NCBI GenBank assembly: GCA_009761415.1
Contig: QUOL01000001.1
Span: 2,976,001 to 3,040,000 of the forward strand
Direction of reading: 5' to 3'
Origin: Sarcomyxa edulis
Lineage: Eukaryota; Basidiomycota; Agaricomycetes; Agaricales; Mycenaceae
Length of the DNA: 64,000 nucleotides
Below, one piece after another: positions 10,865 through 22,920 of this stretch (positions are counted from its first letter, which is position 1; every line of letters begins with the position of its first letter). Position numbers and translations under genes: made by a program. The notes below the pieces were generated by a model. The model saw only the letters and a list, made by a program, of their open reading frames with translations. It was not told the origin of the DNA and did no database searches.

Positions 10865-13328
10865 ATGGGTAATGTTACCAGTTGCTGCGAATCATGCTGT
10901 ACGCATTTTTCTCTGCTTCATTTCAACCATATCTGACGAACCTCTCAACGTTTCATGCAGTTCACTCTCGCAAATCCCAATCTTATGAGCCATTGCTGCT
11001 GGAGAACGAGAGGGAGGCAGTAGCGGATCTCCTCCAATATCTTGAGAGTGCGTGTTTCATCGCGTGTTGTACTACACAATACTCAATGACTACGGATGGC
11101 TGTAGACCGAACAACGACCAATTTCTTCACTGGTTCCCCACTTTCCGCGCTCACTACACTTTCATTTTCCGACAACGTCGATCTTCAACGGAGCGCGGCA
11201 CTGGCTTTTGCTGAGATTACAGAGAAGGAGGTACGACCCGTAGGCAGGGACACACTCGACCCGATCCTCTTTCTCTTGAGCAGCCATGATACGGAGGTAC
11301 AGCGGGCGGCAAGCGCAGCATTGGGTAACTTGGCCGTCAATAGTAAGCATTCTCTCCTTTTTTCGCTTTGTGTGTGCCTGCAGTAATCTAACCAAGGCTA
11401 CTTCCACTTCTAATAATTTTCAGCTGACAATAAGCTTCTTATCGTCAAACTCGGTGGTCTCGAACCTCTGATCCGTCAAATGCTGAGTCCGAACGTTGAA
11501 GTTCAATGCAATGCCGTGGGTTGTGTCACAAATTTAGCCACTCATGGTCCGTATCCGCGCTAGTTCTTCATTACAGCAAGCACTCAAACAGGCATGTCAT
11601 AATTATAGACGACAACAAGACGAAGATTGCGAAATCCGGGGCCTTGGTTCCTCTAACGCGGCTGGCCCGATCGAAGGATATGAGAGTTCAGCGAAATGCA
11701 ACTGGTGCTTTGCTGAATATGACACACTCCGGTACGTCTATTGCATCTCGTTACCGAATACCTGTTCAAGTTGTATGTTCAGATGAGAATCGCCAACAAC
11801 TTGTAAACGCCGGAGCCATCCCCGTCTTAGTTAGCCTGCTAAACTCACAAGACACGGATGTACAATACTATTGTACGACAGCGTTGAGTAACATTGCCGT
11901 AGATGGTAACGCTCTTCATACAGATGACACCACTGCACACTGTCTGACTACCTTTCTCTTCAGGTGCCAATCGCAAGAAGCTGGCTCAGACCGAACCGAA
12001 ACTCGTCGCAAGTCTGGTCATGCTCATGGATAGTTCGAGTCTGAAAGTGCAATGCCAAGCTGCATTGGCTCTACGAAATCTTGCTAGTGATGGTACACCC
12101 TATATCTTCTATTTTTGCTACTAAAGATGCTCAGACAACCTTATACAGAGAAGTATCAGTTGGAGATTGTCAAAGCGGACGGCCTATCTTCTCTTCTACG
12201 GCTTCTCCAATCCACATATCTCCCTCTCATCCTCTCATCTGCCGCGTGCGTCCGGAACGTATCCATCCACCCACAGAACGAGTCCCCTATCATAGAATCT
12301 GGATTCCTCCAGCCATTGATCAACCTACTATCCTTCAAAGATAATGAGGAAGTTCAATGCCACGCTATTTCAACTCTTCGTAATCTTGCCGCCAGCTCTG
12401 AGAAGAACAAGACGGCGATTGTCAAGGCTGGAGCCGTGCAGTCAATCAAGGAGTTGGTGCTTGAGGTTCCGACGAATGTCCAGAGTGAAATGACAGCTTG
12501 TGTGGCTGTTCTAGCTTTGAGTGGTGCGCAACATGTCTTCTGCTGATGAACTCAAGTCCTGAGTATCTATATTCCAGATCAGCTGAAGGGGCAGTTGTTG
12601 GAGATGGGCATCTGTGAAGTACTGATCCCTCTCACTAATTCGCCCAGCTCGGAGGTACAAGGCAACAGTGCTGCCGCCCTCGGAAATCTTTCGTCGAAAG
12701 GTAAGACTTGATCTTGCTTACGATCCACCGGTTTCTCAAACATCTTTTGTTGCAACAGATGGCAGAACAGCTTCAGACGACTACTCCGCTTTCAACGACG
12801 TATGGGACAAACCAGACGGTGGAATGCACAAGTACCTCTACAGATTCTTGAGCAGTCCGGATGCAACATTCCAGCACATTGCTGTCTGGACTATCGTGCA
12901 ATTGTTGGAGTCCGGAGGTCAGTTACATTTTCAAAGCTTCGGATGCGTCGCTAAATAGCATTCTTGCCGTCACAGACCCACAACTGATCAGCAATATCCG
13001 CTCCTCGACCCTACTCATTCCGAATATCCGACTTCTAGCGAGCTCGCGGGCGTCATCGCCAGCCTCTTCTGTCGGGACTCCTCATTCGCACCGTTCGCAA
13101 GTTCCTTCATACCAGGAGACTGAACCTGGCGAAGGGCAAGGCGAGATTCAACTACTTGCACGGAGAATCTTGGAGTTCGTGGATGCGGATGACGACGGTA
13201 TCATCTCGAGTAGCTTGTCGCCTTCACACATGCAACCTGGATCTTCGGTGGATACTGCAAGCGGTCGGGATCACGAAGAGCTCAGGAAGAGTGTTCGGGA
13301 GGCATTCGCGATGGGCTCGCACCACTGA
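10865..13328 (+). CDS. VAC8: vacuolar armadillo-repeat protein Vac8
   Basis: Eleven exons: 10865-10898, 10961-11047, 11106-11342, 11424-11546, 11609-11731, 11783-11905, 11964-12092, 12149-12523, 12578-12700, 12759-12917, 12976-13328, giving 621 residues. The N-terminus [11 protein letters not shown] has Gly2 for myristoylation and clustered Cys for palmitoylation, as in Vac8. Armadillo repeats follow through most of the protein, with [18 protein letters not shown] and ALGNLA / TNLATH blocks matching Vac8 closely. Vac8 anchors at the vacuole membrane and acts in vacuole inheritance, fusion, nucleus-vacuole contacts and selective autophagy. The C-terminus is polar and poorly conserved. Exons 4, 5, 6 and 9 are each exactly 123 nt, one repeat per exon. 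Confidence 0.95.
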
Positions 13329-14211
13329 TGAAAGACCAGTGATTTTTTTGCAAGTTGGAAGGTGGGTGGTTTGGGAAATGGACGGCATCCTTTTTCTCTC
13401 TCGTATGTTGGCGAACTATAATTCTCTTTCTATCATTTTTCTTCTTTATTGTTCATTTTTTTCTGTTGGTTTTGTGGTTCTATTGTATATCGTTACTGAA
13501 GTTCGTACTACTCCCCCTTCCTATCCGTCCATGCATATGTCAGTGTCACTGGGTTTTCTCCAATTTTCTCATTTCTTGATCTCTTCCCGTATCGCGATTG
13601 TTGCCAGGCTTGCTGGGCCAGATAATAGTTGCTTATAGAGTGTCAAATCAGTATGCGTATGTGTTGATGATTTCTTTTGAGTTCGCCGCCTTTGACAGCG
13701 TCAAACTCTACTTTTGCCACTTTCTCTCACGTCTCTACGCGGTCTCCAACTCTCCGTCGTGGTATCGTCGTGCTGCTGGGTTATTATTGTATCATTCCTT
13801 GGTCAAATCCAGTATGCGGCGGCGGCGAGGACATGAGGAGGTTACCGCTTCGCGGGAGTATAAGAACAATGGCCGCCTGGATAATGGCGTTACCCGACAA
13901 AAGCTTGTATCTAGCTCTCAGGTCTTTGTCTCCATTTATTCTCTTCCTGTAAACTGTGCGCCAGCCTCGTGTTCTCCTCCTCCTTATCATCTCGTACCAT
14001 CAAACGAAGAAACGCTGACAGCACGCAAACCTCACTTATAACGACCGGCCGGATCGCGTTTTCACCTGGTGTTATAGATTAAATTTTACTTTGCTTTGCA
14101 TCTTCTAAGTATAACACCACCTTCCCCCCACCCTTACCAGTAGCTTTTCTCGTCCGAGCCGCTAATAACGGCCAGCATCCTCGCCTCATAACTAACGACA
14201 TCATTGTTCTG
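13329..14211. other. intergenic, VAC8 to GH16
   Basis: T-rich 3' flank of VAC8 followed by about 600 bp with no supported gene. Open frames here lack family signatures and good start contexts. Confidence 0.4.
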
Positions 14212-16016
14212 ATGCACTTCAAGTCACTACCACTCTGCCTCCTGCTTTTTGTTGCAGACACTCCTTCGTCTTCAGCCAGTCTCTTCCCTCGGGCCATTGA
14301 GCAAGTGCATCGTGTTGCCACCAAACATACAAAGTCGCTCGCTCGCGACCTCCGAACGATCTTTGGAGGCGTACTGGTCAATCAAGCAGACGAATCTAAT
14401 AATCGCGCGACATACTGTGTTGTCAGTTCGAACAAAGCGAACGGTGACAATGCCAGTGGGAGTGGGAGTGGGAGTGGGAGTAACAGCGCGTCAGGATCGA
14501 GTTCTACGTCTCGGAGTGGAACAAAGACTGCTACGGCCACGGGCTCGGCTGCTTCTGCTACTTCGTCTTCAAGCTCTCCGTGGCAGTTGAAAGAATCGCA
14601 TGTGCGTTAAACCGTGTTGGTGCTTGCGTTTTGTTCTGACAGCGTCAATTACTACAGAGTGGAACCGACTTTTTCTCTGGCTGGGATTTTTTCACTGGAA
14701 GTGATCCAACCAATGGTATGTGTGTCTCCGTGTCAACTACTCTTGTTCTGACCATGATTGACTTAGGAATCGTCACATACGTCGATGAGAATACGGCGGT
14801 ACATCTTGTTAGATTTCATCAGATCGGGCTTTAGACTGACACACCTTTCAGAAATCAGCCAATCTCCTCGATGTAAATTCCGACGGAAATGCCATCATGC
14901 GCGTAGAGACTACAGGCACAGTGGCAAACACGCGAAAGAGTATCCGTATCACCACTCAGAGTACTTGGAATTTCGGTCTCTTCATTATGGACTCCGTCCA
15001 TATGCCTACAGGGTGTGGTACATGGCCGTGAGTGGTTCATTATATTCGTCTTCACACATCATTGACCCATGAAATCCTTGTCTCAGTGCTTTCTGGACCA
15101 ATGGTATACAATCCTCTGATGTTTGACTGGAAGACAGAAAACTGACTATGCGGTTTCACCTCCAGGACCGAATTGGCCAGCAGGTAAGCCTGTCATGCGT
15201 CAATTCCATACGTACAATGCATACTGATTTCGTTCTATTTCCAGGTGGTGAAATCGATATCGTTGAAGGTGTCAATGATTACACCAATGATCAATCGACA
15301 GTTCACACAAACGTAGGCTGCAGTATCACCACCACGAACACGACCAAACTCCAAATCGATAGTACTGTTGTTGGTCCGACGGACTGTTCCGCTGCGGATA
15401 CCAACAATCAAGGCTGTGGCATGCGTTCCAACTCAAACGTCTCATTCGGTGCGGCGTTCAACAACAACGGTGGTGGAGTCTATGCCAGTGCGTGCGCCCA
15501 GATCTACATATAGTAAATCGCTTTTCTCACTCTGAAATGGTACAGTGACGTGGGAGGATACAGGAATCGCAGTCTATTTCTTCCCTCGCGATGCAATACC
15601 ATCTGACATAACCGCCGGCGCACCGCAACCGTCCACTTGGGGACTTGCATTAGCCAGATGGCCTGCGTCGTCTTGTTCTCCGTCCAAATTCTTTTCTGAT
15701 CATTCAGCCATCTTCGACACTACATTATGGTACGTCTGCATTGTTTTTGTGATACCCTAGCTGACCCGTTTACCTCATTCGCTCTAGTGGTGACTGGGCA
15801 GGGGGAGTCTGGAGCAGCTCGGGTATTCCTGGACAAGAGCAAAGCTGTGCGGCTAGGACAGGCTTTTCGACCTGCGAAGCTTTCGTCCGAGCCAGCGGCT
15901 CGTCTTTTGCTGAGGCTTGTAAGTTTATCAATCCAGTCTTCCTGAAATCACTCTTACCAAACAAATATGTAGACTGGGAGGTGAAGAGCGTTGATATATA
16001 TCAACTATCTTCTTAG
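14212..16016 (+). CDS. secreted GH16 endo-beta-1,3(4)-glucanase
   Basis: Ten exons: 14212-14601, 14658-14715, 14767-14798, 14852-15027, 15087-15103, 15166-15183, 15245-15487, 15546-15729, 15788-15918, 15973-16016, giving 430 residues. An N-terminal hydrophobic signal peptide is followed by a Ser/Gly/Thr-rich linker (GSGSGSGS run near 14455). The GH16 catalytic motif GGEIDIVEG is at residues 231-239, with E233 as nucleophile and E238 as acid/base. By family it cleaves laminarin-type or mixed-linkage beta-glucans in fungal or plant walls. Length is greater than a bare catalytic domain because of the linker. Exons 5 and 6 are only 17 and 18 nt. Confidence 0.92.
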
Positions 16017-16564
16017 ATTATCATGACGTGACACGACATATTTTATTCGAGCTGGGTCCTTGTATCTTTGGATTTATAATATTAACGAGAATTTATTGAC
16101 GAATGTCATCACTAAGGCTCCGTTTTTTGATCTGCGTCTGCGCTGGTAACTGCTTGACCTCTCTACTCCCTGGGTCTGACCGACAGCACACGTATTGCAC
16201 ACGCGTACGCGTTCGACCACGTGCATATATGTCCTTATTTGGAACACGATCGAGACTTGTCATCGAAATTGATCGAATCGATCGCCGATTACTTCCGATC
16301 ACGATCAGTCATCGCATCCGCTGGAACCATCTCGAATATAACAGAATATAACAGTAAAGGGAGACGTCAGCCAGTCCGCAACATTCCAGAACCTACTCAT
16401 CCAGACGCGCGTCTTCTGTAGCATACGCGTCCTGCTTGCGCAATGCCTTACTCAGCGCTTTACTGCAGTATAAAGCCGTCCTTCGAAGAGGGGTTTCCTC
16501 TTAAAATCACTTCCTTCACAACACAAACTAAACAGAACTCAACTCGCCACCAATCATATCGATC
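16017..16564. promoter_or_regulatory. promoter region of BAG-type gene
   Basis: A TATA-like tataaag lies at 16469-16475, about 95 bp before the start codon at 16565. A ttccagaa unit at about 16384 has the inverted nTTCnnGAAn form of half a heat-shock element; one unit is too little to claim heat control. A 10-bp unit (aatataacag) is repeated twice near 16334. Confidence 0.35.
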
Positions 16565-19135
16565 ATGTTCCACTACATTCCTACCTCGAATCTTCAATCT
16601 CGATTCCCTAGCGATGCATCTTCTTACCTTCCCCGACCACAAGCTCTCAGCCCTAGGGAGAAATATCTTGCGGCTGTAGCTGAGGCAAAGGCTGCCGAAG
16701 CAGAATATCTTGCTGCTATAGCTAGAGAGCAGGCGATTCAGAGGGAGAAAGAAGAGGAAGCTCGACGTCGGGAGTCTCTCCTTCGTAGGGAAACACTCCT
16801 CGATGCATTCTATCCATCCCACGAATTCATTCCTCGCCAATACGACGATGACGAGATCATTCGACTGGTTCTTGCTCGCCGTCAGCAACAGCGACAGGAA
16901 GAGGAGCAAAAGCGTCGTATTGCTTGTGCTCTTTTGGCTCAGAAAGAACGCGAAGATGAAGAGCGAAGGCGCATCTTTGCTCTTCAAGAAGAACAGCGTG
17001 TGCGCCAGCTTCAGGAGGTACTTTCATTCACTCATCCTCATCACGATCGTTTTTACTTACTGATCTTGCTTCCACGTCAGGCCGCTCTCAAATCTTGTCG
17101 CCAACCACAGTTGCAGTCTCAAGTTGAGGCCGATAGCCTCCAGCAACTCTTGAAGCTATTTGTGAACCCCCAACCTCAGGTCGAAGCTCCCGTCGAGTGC
17201 AAGGAGCGCGTCCGCAAGCAGTGTCACGGTCAATGTTCTCGTTCCGAACCTTCAAGTCAATCTCGATCCTCCCCTGAGAGACAAGAACAGGAAGTTGATG
17301 TCGGTCGACTGCTGAACATTCTGCTCGGACAACATAAGGAAAACCAGGTCAGTCTGAACGTTCTTGACTTCTGCTTCTACTTCGTTATTGATGATTGGAC
17401 CATTATTACCAAGGTGAAACCTGATTCCCAGTCTCGCGCTGCCTCGGCGTCGCAAACGCCTGCCCCTTCCTCTGTGCCCGAGCCCGTGAAGGACGATCAG
17501 TCTCACGTTGATCTCCAGCAGATCCTCGATCTGTTTCTAGGCGCGAAGGATCGTTCGCAGCCACAGAACTTACGGCCTGCTCCTGCTCCCGCACCCAAAC
17601 CGAAGACGGAGGCACCTAAACCCCAAACACCTGCTTCACGTCCTCCCCCTTCACCGGCACTATCGAACCCTGTCGTGGACTTACAACAATTCTTAAACCT
17701 CCTTGTTGGCGGTAATCGTTCTGCTCCCGCTGAGAAGAACGCACAAGTCCCGGAAGGTGTACAGCAACTGCTCAATCATGTGTTCGGTGTCGCGCAAAGA
17801 CAAGAAGCCCCTTCTGCTTCTGCTTCTGCTTCCACTCCTTTCGCAGTCGACAAGAGAGACCCTCCTCAGCCCGCTGTCGCATCTTCTGAGACTCCTGTTG
17901 TACTCACTCCTGTCCCAACACCCTCTTCTTTGAAGCAAGAGCTGGAGTCGCGTCTCAACAACGAGTACGAGGTCGAAGTACGTGATACTATACAGGCTCT
18001 CCTCGCCTCTCTGTCCCCGGAAAACTCCACCAAGCCTGATCCCAAGGGAAAAGGCAAGGCAACCGAATCCTCTGCTCCTACTCCTGCACTTTCTACATCT
18101 ACAAATATCCAGAAGTCCATGACTGAAGTTCGTAACATCGAAACTGCTTTCACTACCCTCTCCTCCTCATTCGTCTTCCCAACCAAACTCGACTTCGCGC
18201 CCGAATCATCATCGAACTCGTCTCCACAAAGTTCTGAATCGGAGTCATCGTCAGCCACTTTGCATCTCGCATTCACTGCTCGTAACCAGCCGATACGCTT
18301 CTACGAACAAGCTCTAGGTGCCTTGCTGGCGAAGTTGGATTCGGTGGACAGTTTCGGGAATGAGGCTTTGCGAGGACGGAGGAAGGAAGTTGTAAGTCTG
18401 GTGGAGAAGGCGCTTGAGGAGTTGGAACAAGAAGTTGAGGGCCGGTTCAAACTAACAATGAAGAAGCTGTCGAAGGAGGCTGTCCCCGCTGCTCCCTCTG
18501 AGGCCCAACCCACTACCATCATTGCACCTGAGACTTCGAACTCGCCGACAGCTCCCATCACTATCCCCATTGTTGATAGCACTACCTTGAACGACGGGAC
18601 TCCAGAGGAGTCGATCCCTGTCGTCTCAAACTCAGAGGTGGTGGAGGTTTCTTCTCACGAATCTGAATCTGTCTTTCCTCCTGCTGAAGTCTCTACGACC
18701 GAAGCAGAACTCGTAGCCTCCGTCGAACCGTCATCCGTTGCACCGATTCCTTCGGACTCCTCCAAAGATTCGACTGTCGATAAATTTGCTCCCATCGAGC
18801 CACCGGTCGTCGATCACGATGATATCCCTACAGCAGATACCGCAACCGTCATCTCGGAGACTCCAACTCTTCCTGACGCGATTGTCGAGGTTGAAGAAAA
18901 CACCGAGGTCCACAGCATCCCCGAGCCAGCTCCAAGTTTGTCATCATACCCACCTTCCATATCCATATCGACCTCCAACGCCGCTCCCTCTTCCCCTAAT
19001 CTACCGTCATCCACCTCCTCTGAGTCGGTCGACACATTCCTCTTACCTGCTTCGTCTTCTCCCGAGGTCCCACCGAAAAAGTCTCCGAAGCCAACTGTGA
19101 CGGAAGAGGAAGATTGGTCGGAAGTGGAGGCCTGA
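16565..19135 (+). CDS. BAG-domain protein with five-fold repeated amphipathic motif
   Basis: Open for 856 codons. Two probable introns (17018-17080 and about 17348-17413 or -17431) are stopless multiples of three, so the mature protein is likely about 40-50 residues shorter. Residues 30-160 are a charged coiled coil rich in Glu, Arg and Gln. A short motif of the form VDLQQ-hydrophobic-LNLLVG recurs five times at 17132-17791, separated by Pro/Ala linkers. The segment at about 18100-18480 has two helices with RFYEQALGALLAKLDSVD and resembles a fungal BAG domain, which binds the Hsp70 ATPase domain as a nucleotide-exchange factor. The C-terminus is long, Ser/Thr/Pro-rich and acidic, ending in WSEVEA. 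Function is inferred from the BAG-like region only. Confidence 0.72.
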   Translation: MFHYIPTSNLQSRFPSDASSYLPRPQALSPREKYLAAVAEAKAAEAEYLAAIAREQAIQREKEEEARRRESLLRRETLLDAFYPSHEFIPRQYDDDEIIRLVLARRQQQRQEEEQKRRIACALLAQKEREDEERRRIFALQEEQRVRQLQEVLSFTHPHHDRFYLLILLPRQAALKSCRQPQLQSQVEADSLQQLLKLFVNPQPQVEAPVECKERVRKQCHGQCSRSEPSSQSRSSPERQEQEVDVGRLLNILLGQHKENQVSLNVLDFCFYFVIDDWTIITKVKPDSQSRAASASQTPAPSSVPEPVKDDQSHVDLQQILDLFLGAKDRSQPQNLRPAPAPAPKPKTEAPKPQTPASRPPPSPALSNPVVDLQQFLNLLVGGNRSAPAEKNAQVPEGVQQLLNHVFGVAQRQEAPSASASASTPFAVDKRDPPQPAVASSETPVVLTPVPTPSSLKQELESRLNNEYEVEVRDTIQALLASLSPENSTKPDPKGKGKATESSAPTPALSTSTNIQKSMTEVRNIETAFTTLSSSFVFPTKLDFAPESSSNSSPQSSESESSSATLHLAFTARNQPIRFYEQALGALLAKLDSVDSFGNEALRGRRKEVVSLVEKALEELEQEVEGRFKLTMKKLSKEAVPAAPSEAQPTTIIAPETSNSPTAPITIPIVDSTTLNDGTPEESIPVVSNSEVVEVSSHESESVFPPAEVSTTEAELVASVEPSSVAPIPSDSSKDSTVDKFAPIEPPVVDHDDIPTADTATVISETPTLPDAIVEVEENTEVHSIPEPAPSLSSYPPSISISTSNAAPSSPNLPSSTSSESVDTFLLPASSSPEVPPKKSPKPTVTEEEDWSEVEA

Positions 19136-19433
19136 ATATAATCGTTTCTGAATGACTTATAGTGTATGAATATTGCTTACATCTTTTGGACTCTTACTTT
19201 AAACATTTTACAACGTTTCTACCGTTCATCTAATATCATTTTTCTCTCAAGAAAACATGGTATTTTGCGTTAGACGCACCAAGAAAGGAAATTCATGTTC
19301 GCGATCGATATCTAGTAGTTCGAAGTGACGCCGCAAAAACAATCGGCAGGTCTGGAGAATATTGAGTATACACATGATCTGGATCAATTATATTTCTACA
19401 TTATATATTAGCAACTTCGCCATCGTGTTACAC
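19136..19433. other. convergent 3' flanks, BAG gene and P450
   Basis: AT-rich stretch between converging stop codons; no gene seen. Confidence 0.4.
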
Positions 19434-21464
19434 TCACACTCTGCGAACGAGAAGAGGAAGAGAGCTAGGTCCTTGGCCCTTGATTCGAGGCCGAATCACG
19501 AAGCTTTGGAAAGGCTCAATCTCATTGGGACACGAGAAAGAGAATTGGTGGACCAATGTAACGATGAGTATCTGAAATTGTGAATTTAACCTCCTGACTA
19601 TGTCGAAAAGAGATGAAATTACCTTAATTTCAGCCAACGCAAAAGCTTTGCCAATACAGGCGCGAGGACTGTTCAAGCAAGGAATCAGCACACCGCTATC
19701 TTCGGGATAGATGAGAGACAGACCCTTCGCTAAAAGCAAATATTTCACGGCGATTTCGTACTCCCTCACTCTTCCGCTCTAACCATCGGCGTGGTCGGAA
19801 GACGTTGGCGTCTGAACCCCAGACGGTAGGATCAGTTTGAATGACATTGACCGGGATAGATAATATGGTCCCCTTCGGAATGACAAGACATTTGTCGGAG
19901 GACCCGGGCAGAGGTTCTGAGAGGGGTACGCTGATGGTTTCGGCCGCCTGATTATAGTTGAATGAGTTATATAGCTCTTGAACGATGAGATGTGACATGC
20001 AACTTACGACATGATGATTTTCTAATATTGCAGGATGTAAACGAAGCGTCTCCTTTACTAGTGCGTCCAATAGTGGGTATTTGTTATTGAGGTCGTCGAA
20101 GGATGGGTCTCCTGCAACAGATACCTCATCCCGAACTTCATGCTGTAAATAAGGATCCATGGCGAGTTCATATAAGATCCACTATAGTTTTAGATTAACA
20201 CGAGTCATTCATTGGTCAGGGCCGCATGCACTTACAGCAACGACAGCAGAGATCGTCTCATAGCCAGCTGATATCACCTTTGTGTGAGAATATCGTCAGT
20301 GCGACCATCGCCGAAAGAAGGAAAGAGAAGTAGCTACCGTTCGCATCTGAGCAACGACATACTCTTCGTTCATTCGCTGTCCAGAGGCCGTGGTCTCTCT
20401 GTCCGCTCTTACTATTCTGAACGGTCAGCATGAGACAATCAATCCGAGGTCATGGTAACTTACACATGAGCGACATGAGATTTCGGCCATTAGGATCTCC
20501 TGCGACTTTAGCGTCATTCCACATGTTTGAAGCAATTTGCCCCAGCTCGGTTTTTGTTTTGCGTATCATCTGTCCTTTCTTACCAATCGACAAGATTGAA
20601 GGGAAGATCCAGAACAGAGCGCGCATGTAAAACGATGATCGTTTATTTTCGTTGTTCGTAAGCCCGTCAAGGGCTTCGGCGAGCGGGTGAGATTGTCCAG
20701 AGAGACAATTGAAGTCATACGCGAACGCTGCAAGACCTATTGTATCAAGTCTGGCGGGAGATGAAAAGCTGTACATTGGCAGGCAAAGGAGTTTATACAC
20801 ACGCGAAACGGCCGGTCCAATTAGTGATTTCTATCTCGACTTCGTCCGTAGGGCTAGCGTCTAGTTGCTTGATCCAGTTACCAGCCATTTTTGCCGATGT
20901 CTCGTACAAGATCGGCATCAGATTGCGCACCGATTGATGGCTGGAAAAATCATCAGCAAGGAGACGACGAAAGCATGCGAAGACGGGGTACCTCAAGGCG
21001 GGTGCAAGTGTTCGGCGTTGCTTTTCGTGAGCGTCTTTCCCTGGTGAAGACGGTCAGAGTATGTCGACAGGATTGATCTCAATTGACACACCTTCGATCC
21101 AAAGGATCCCCTCCCCGAGAAGAGCCTTGAACCAGGCTCGGACACCATGAGGTTTAGGAAAATTATAGACGTTCTCGCCTATTATGAAAGATATAGCTAG
21201 AGGGTCGGTGATAGATAGTAGTTGATGTCCAAAGGCTCCACGAAACTTGACAACTTTGCCAAACTTCGAGTGCCAATCGAGGTAAGGAGCTCCGGGAGTT
21301 CCATGGTAGAGAAGCCATTCTTCTCCCCAAATCAAGCTGCTCGCTGATGGTCCCGGAACATGTCGCAGAGCGAAGCGAATTGAGATGGTATGGATGATGA
21401 ATCGTACAAGAAAGACTAGAAGGAAACCGAGAATGGCGAGACCAAGTTGAACATCATGGAGCAT
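19434..21464 (-). CDS. cytochrome P450 monooxygenase, membrane-anchored
   Basis: Ten exons: 21464-21092, 21040-20992, 20940-20803, 20750-20464, 20411-20338, 20277-20236, 20181-20008, 19947-19724, 19668-19623, 19571-19434, giving 514 residues. It has an N-terminal membrane anchor, a proline-containing hinge (HVPGPSASSLIWG), the I-helix oxygen-binding AGYETIS, the ExxR motif KETLRLHP, and the haem loop FSEGPRACIGKAFA with its Cys ligand. All core motifs are intact, so it should be active. Subfamily and substrate cannot be assigned by eye; related basidiomycete P450s are mostly secondary-metabolism or detoxification enzymes. The intron 20007-19948 is a stopless multiple of three. Confidence 0.92.
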
Positions 21465-22920
21465 CTCGCAAGTTGTACGGAGGGAAAGTTGACCGGTTGC
21501 AAGGATGTTGGTGGTGTCAAGTCAAGGGAGGTCAAGCACCGGACTGTTGTTTGTGATGGTATTTATACTTGAACATGAACATGAAATCGGGGCATATAGA
21601 CTCTCGAGCTAAGCGCTCCATCAACAGCATGTCAAATCGGCATTGACTCAATAGCCCAAGGTACGATTGATGGAAGCTGTTCTGGTATCGTGACTGGCCT
21701 ATACAGCAATGTATTCCGATGCTGAGATTCACGGACTCTGCGAGTAGAGGCTGCGACTGATCACGGCACCAGCCATGGGGCATTGAACACAAAAAGATGT
21801 CACTCTTTGCAGCTCTCTACAAGGCGACCCAAAGGGGTGGTATACCGTTTTCCGAGGGACCGACGGACAAGCGTGTCAGGCTCTGAGAACGTCACTACAA
21901 AAACTCGGAAAGTCAGTAATGATTTGAACGCTGAGACCGGCGAGAGAAAATCGAGATGCCTATTATTTGATTCGAACCCTCAAAAAGGAAAACTTCCGAA
22001 ATCAACACGCACAGCAGCTGGATAAACCGTTCATCTCCGGTACTTCGTATGAGCGGGTGGATGAAACCTATGTAGCAAGGCCTGAAGGAAAGGGAAGGGT
22101 CACTTACAAGCCCTCCAGATGCTGACCCGAAGCGAACGTTGGAGCACTGTAGCGCTAGTAAGCTGTTTGCCGCTGTACAACATACTTGGGGCCAGTGGTG
22201 CCAATGAAGCTATGTATATAGCCATCGATTCGATGACTGCCAGAGCGGTGACCACGATTAATTCCGACAGTCAAGACGGAGGCAAATGAAAGGTTTTGCA
22301 TCTTACGATCCTTCGACCACTTATCGGTCGACTCGGAGTGGCTTGATTGCTACACGTAGACGCGTATGGCGCATATGTTCAGGCCAGAATCGCGAGCAAG
22401 ACGAGACACGAACACGAGGTAGACGTGGAGAAGCAACTCGCAAAAAGTCTGCTGTGACGGACAGCAAACCTCCGCTCATCTTTCGACAGCACGTCTTCTT
22501 ATATAGTATCAGAGGTTCCAAATGCCTGCTTCGATGTTCTGCTTCGCATGAAAGAGCTGCGAAGCGGCTATGATTCCGCTCACGAATATATGTCGAGCGA
22601 CCCCGAGTGAGCCGAGGGCCTATGTAGACGTGTCAATGCGTGTCAGTCCGGTTGGTCGTCCTTGCTGATGTCGATAGCTTGTCGATAGAAAATAATCATA
22701 CACATGAAGACCAGGATTTCAAGGAAGAAGAGAGAGAGAGAGAAACAACGGTAGCTATAGCAAATTGAAAAAGTCGCGTTCCTCGCGTAGACAGGCCGCG
22801 TAGCCGCCAATACGCTATGTCCGTGAATTTCTCTGCCAGCGGAGCCACAACCGACATCAAATCACAGACTACTTACTCAATTTCCATTGTATCCTTAGCT
22901 TATCTCTCGCTTCTCACTGC
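21465..22920. other. 1.45-kb divergent intergenic region
   Basis: Lies between the P450 and transporter starts. Several open frames of 60-95 codons occur, but none shows a family motif or usable splice structure. A GA-rich run (agagagagagag) sits near 22730. It probably holds two promoters. Confidence 0.4.

Noticed and set aside
21960..22030. Possible minus-strand tRNA around a gggttcgaatc string
   Set aside because: No A box or cloverleaf could be drawn.
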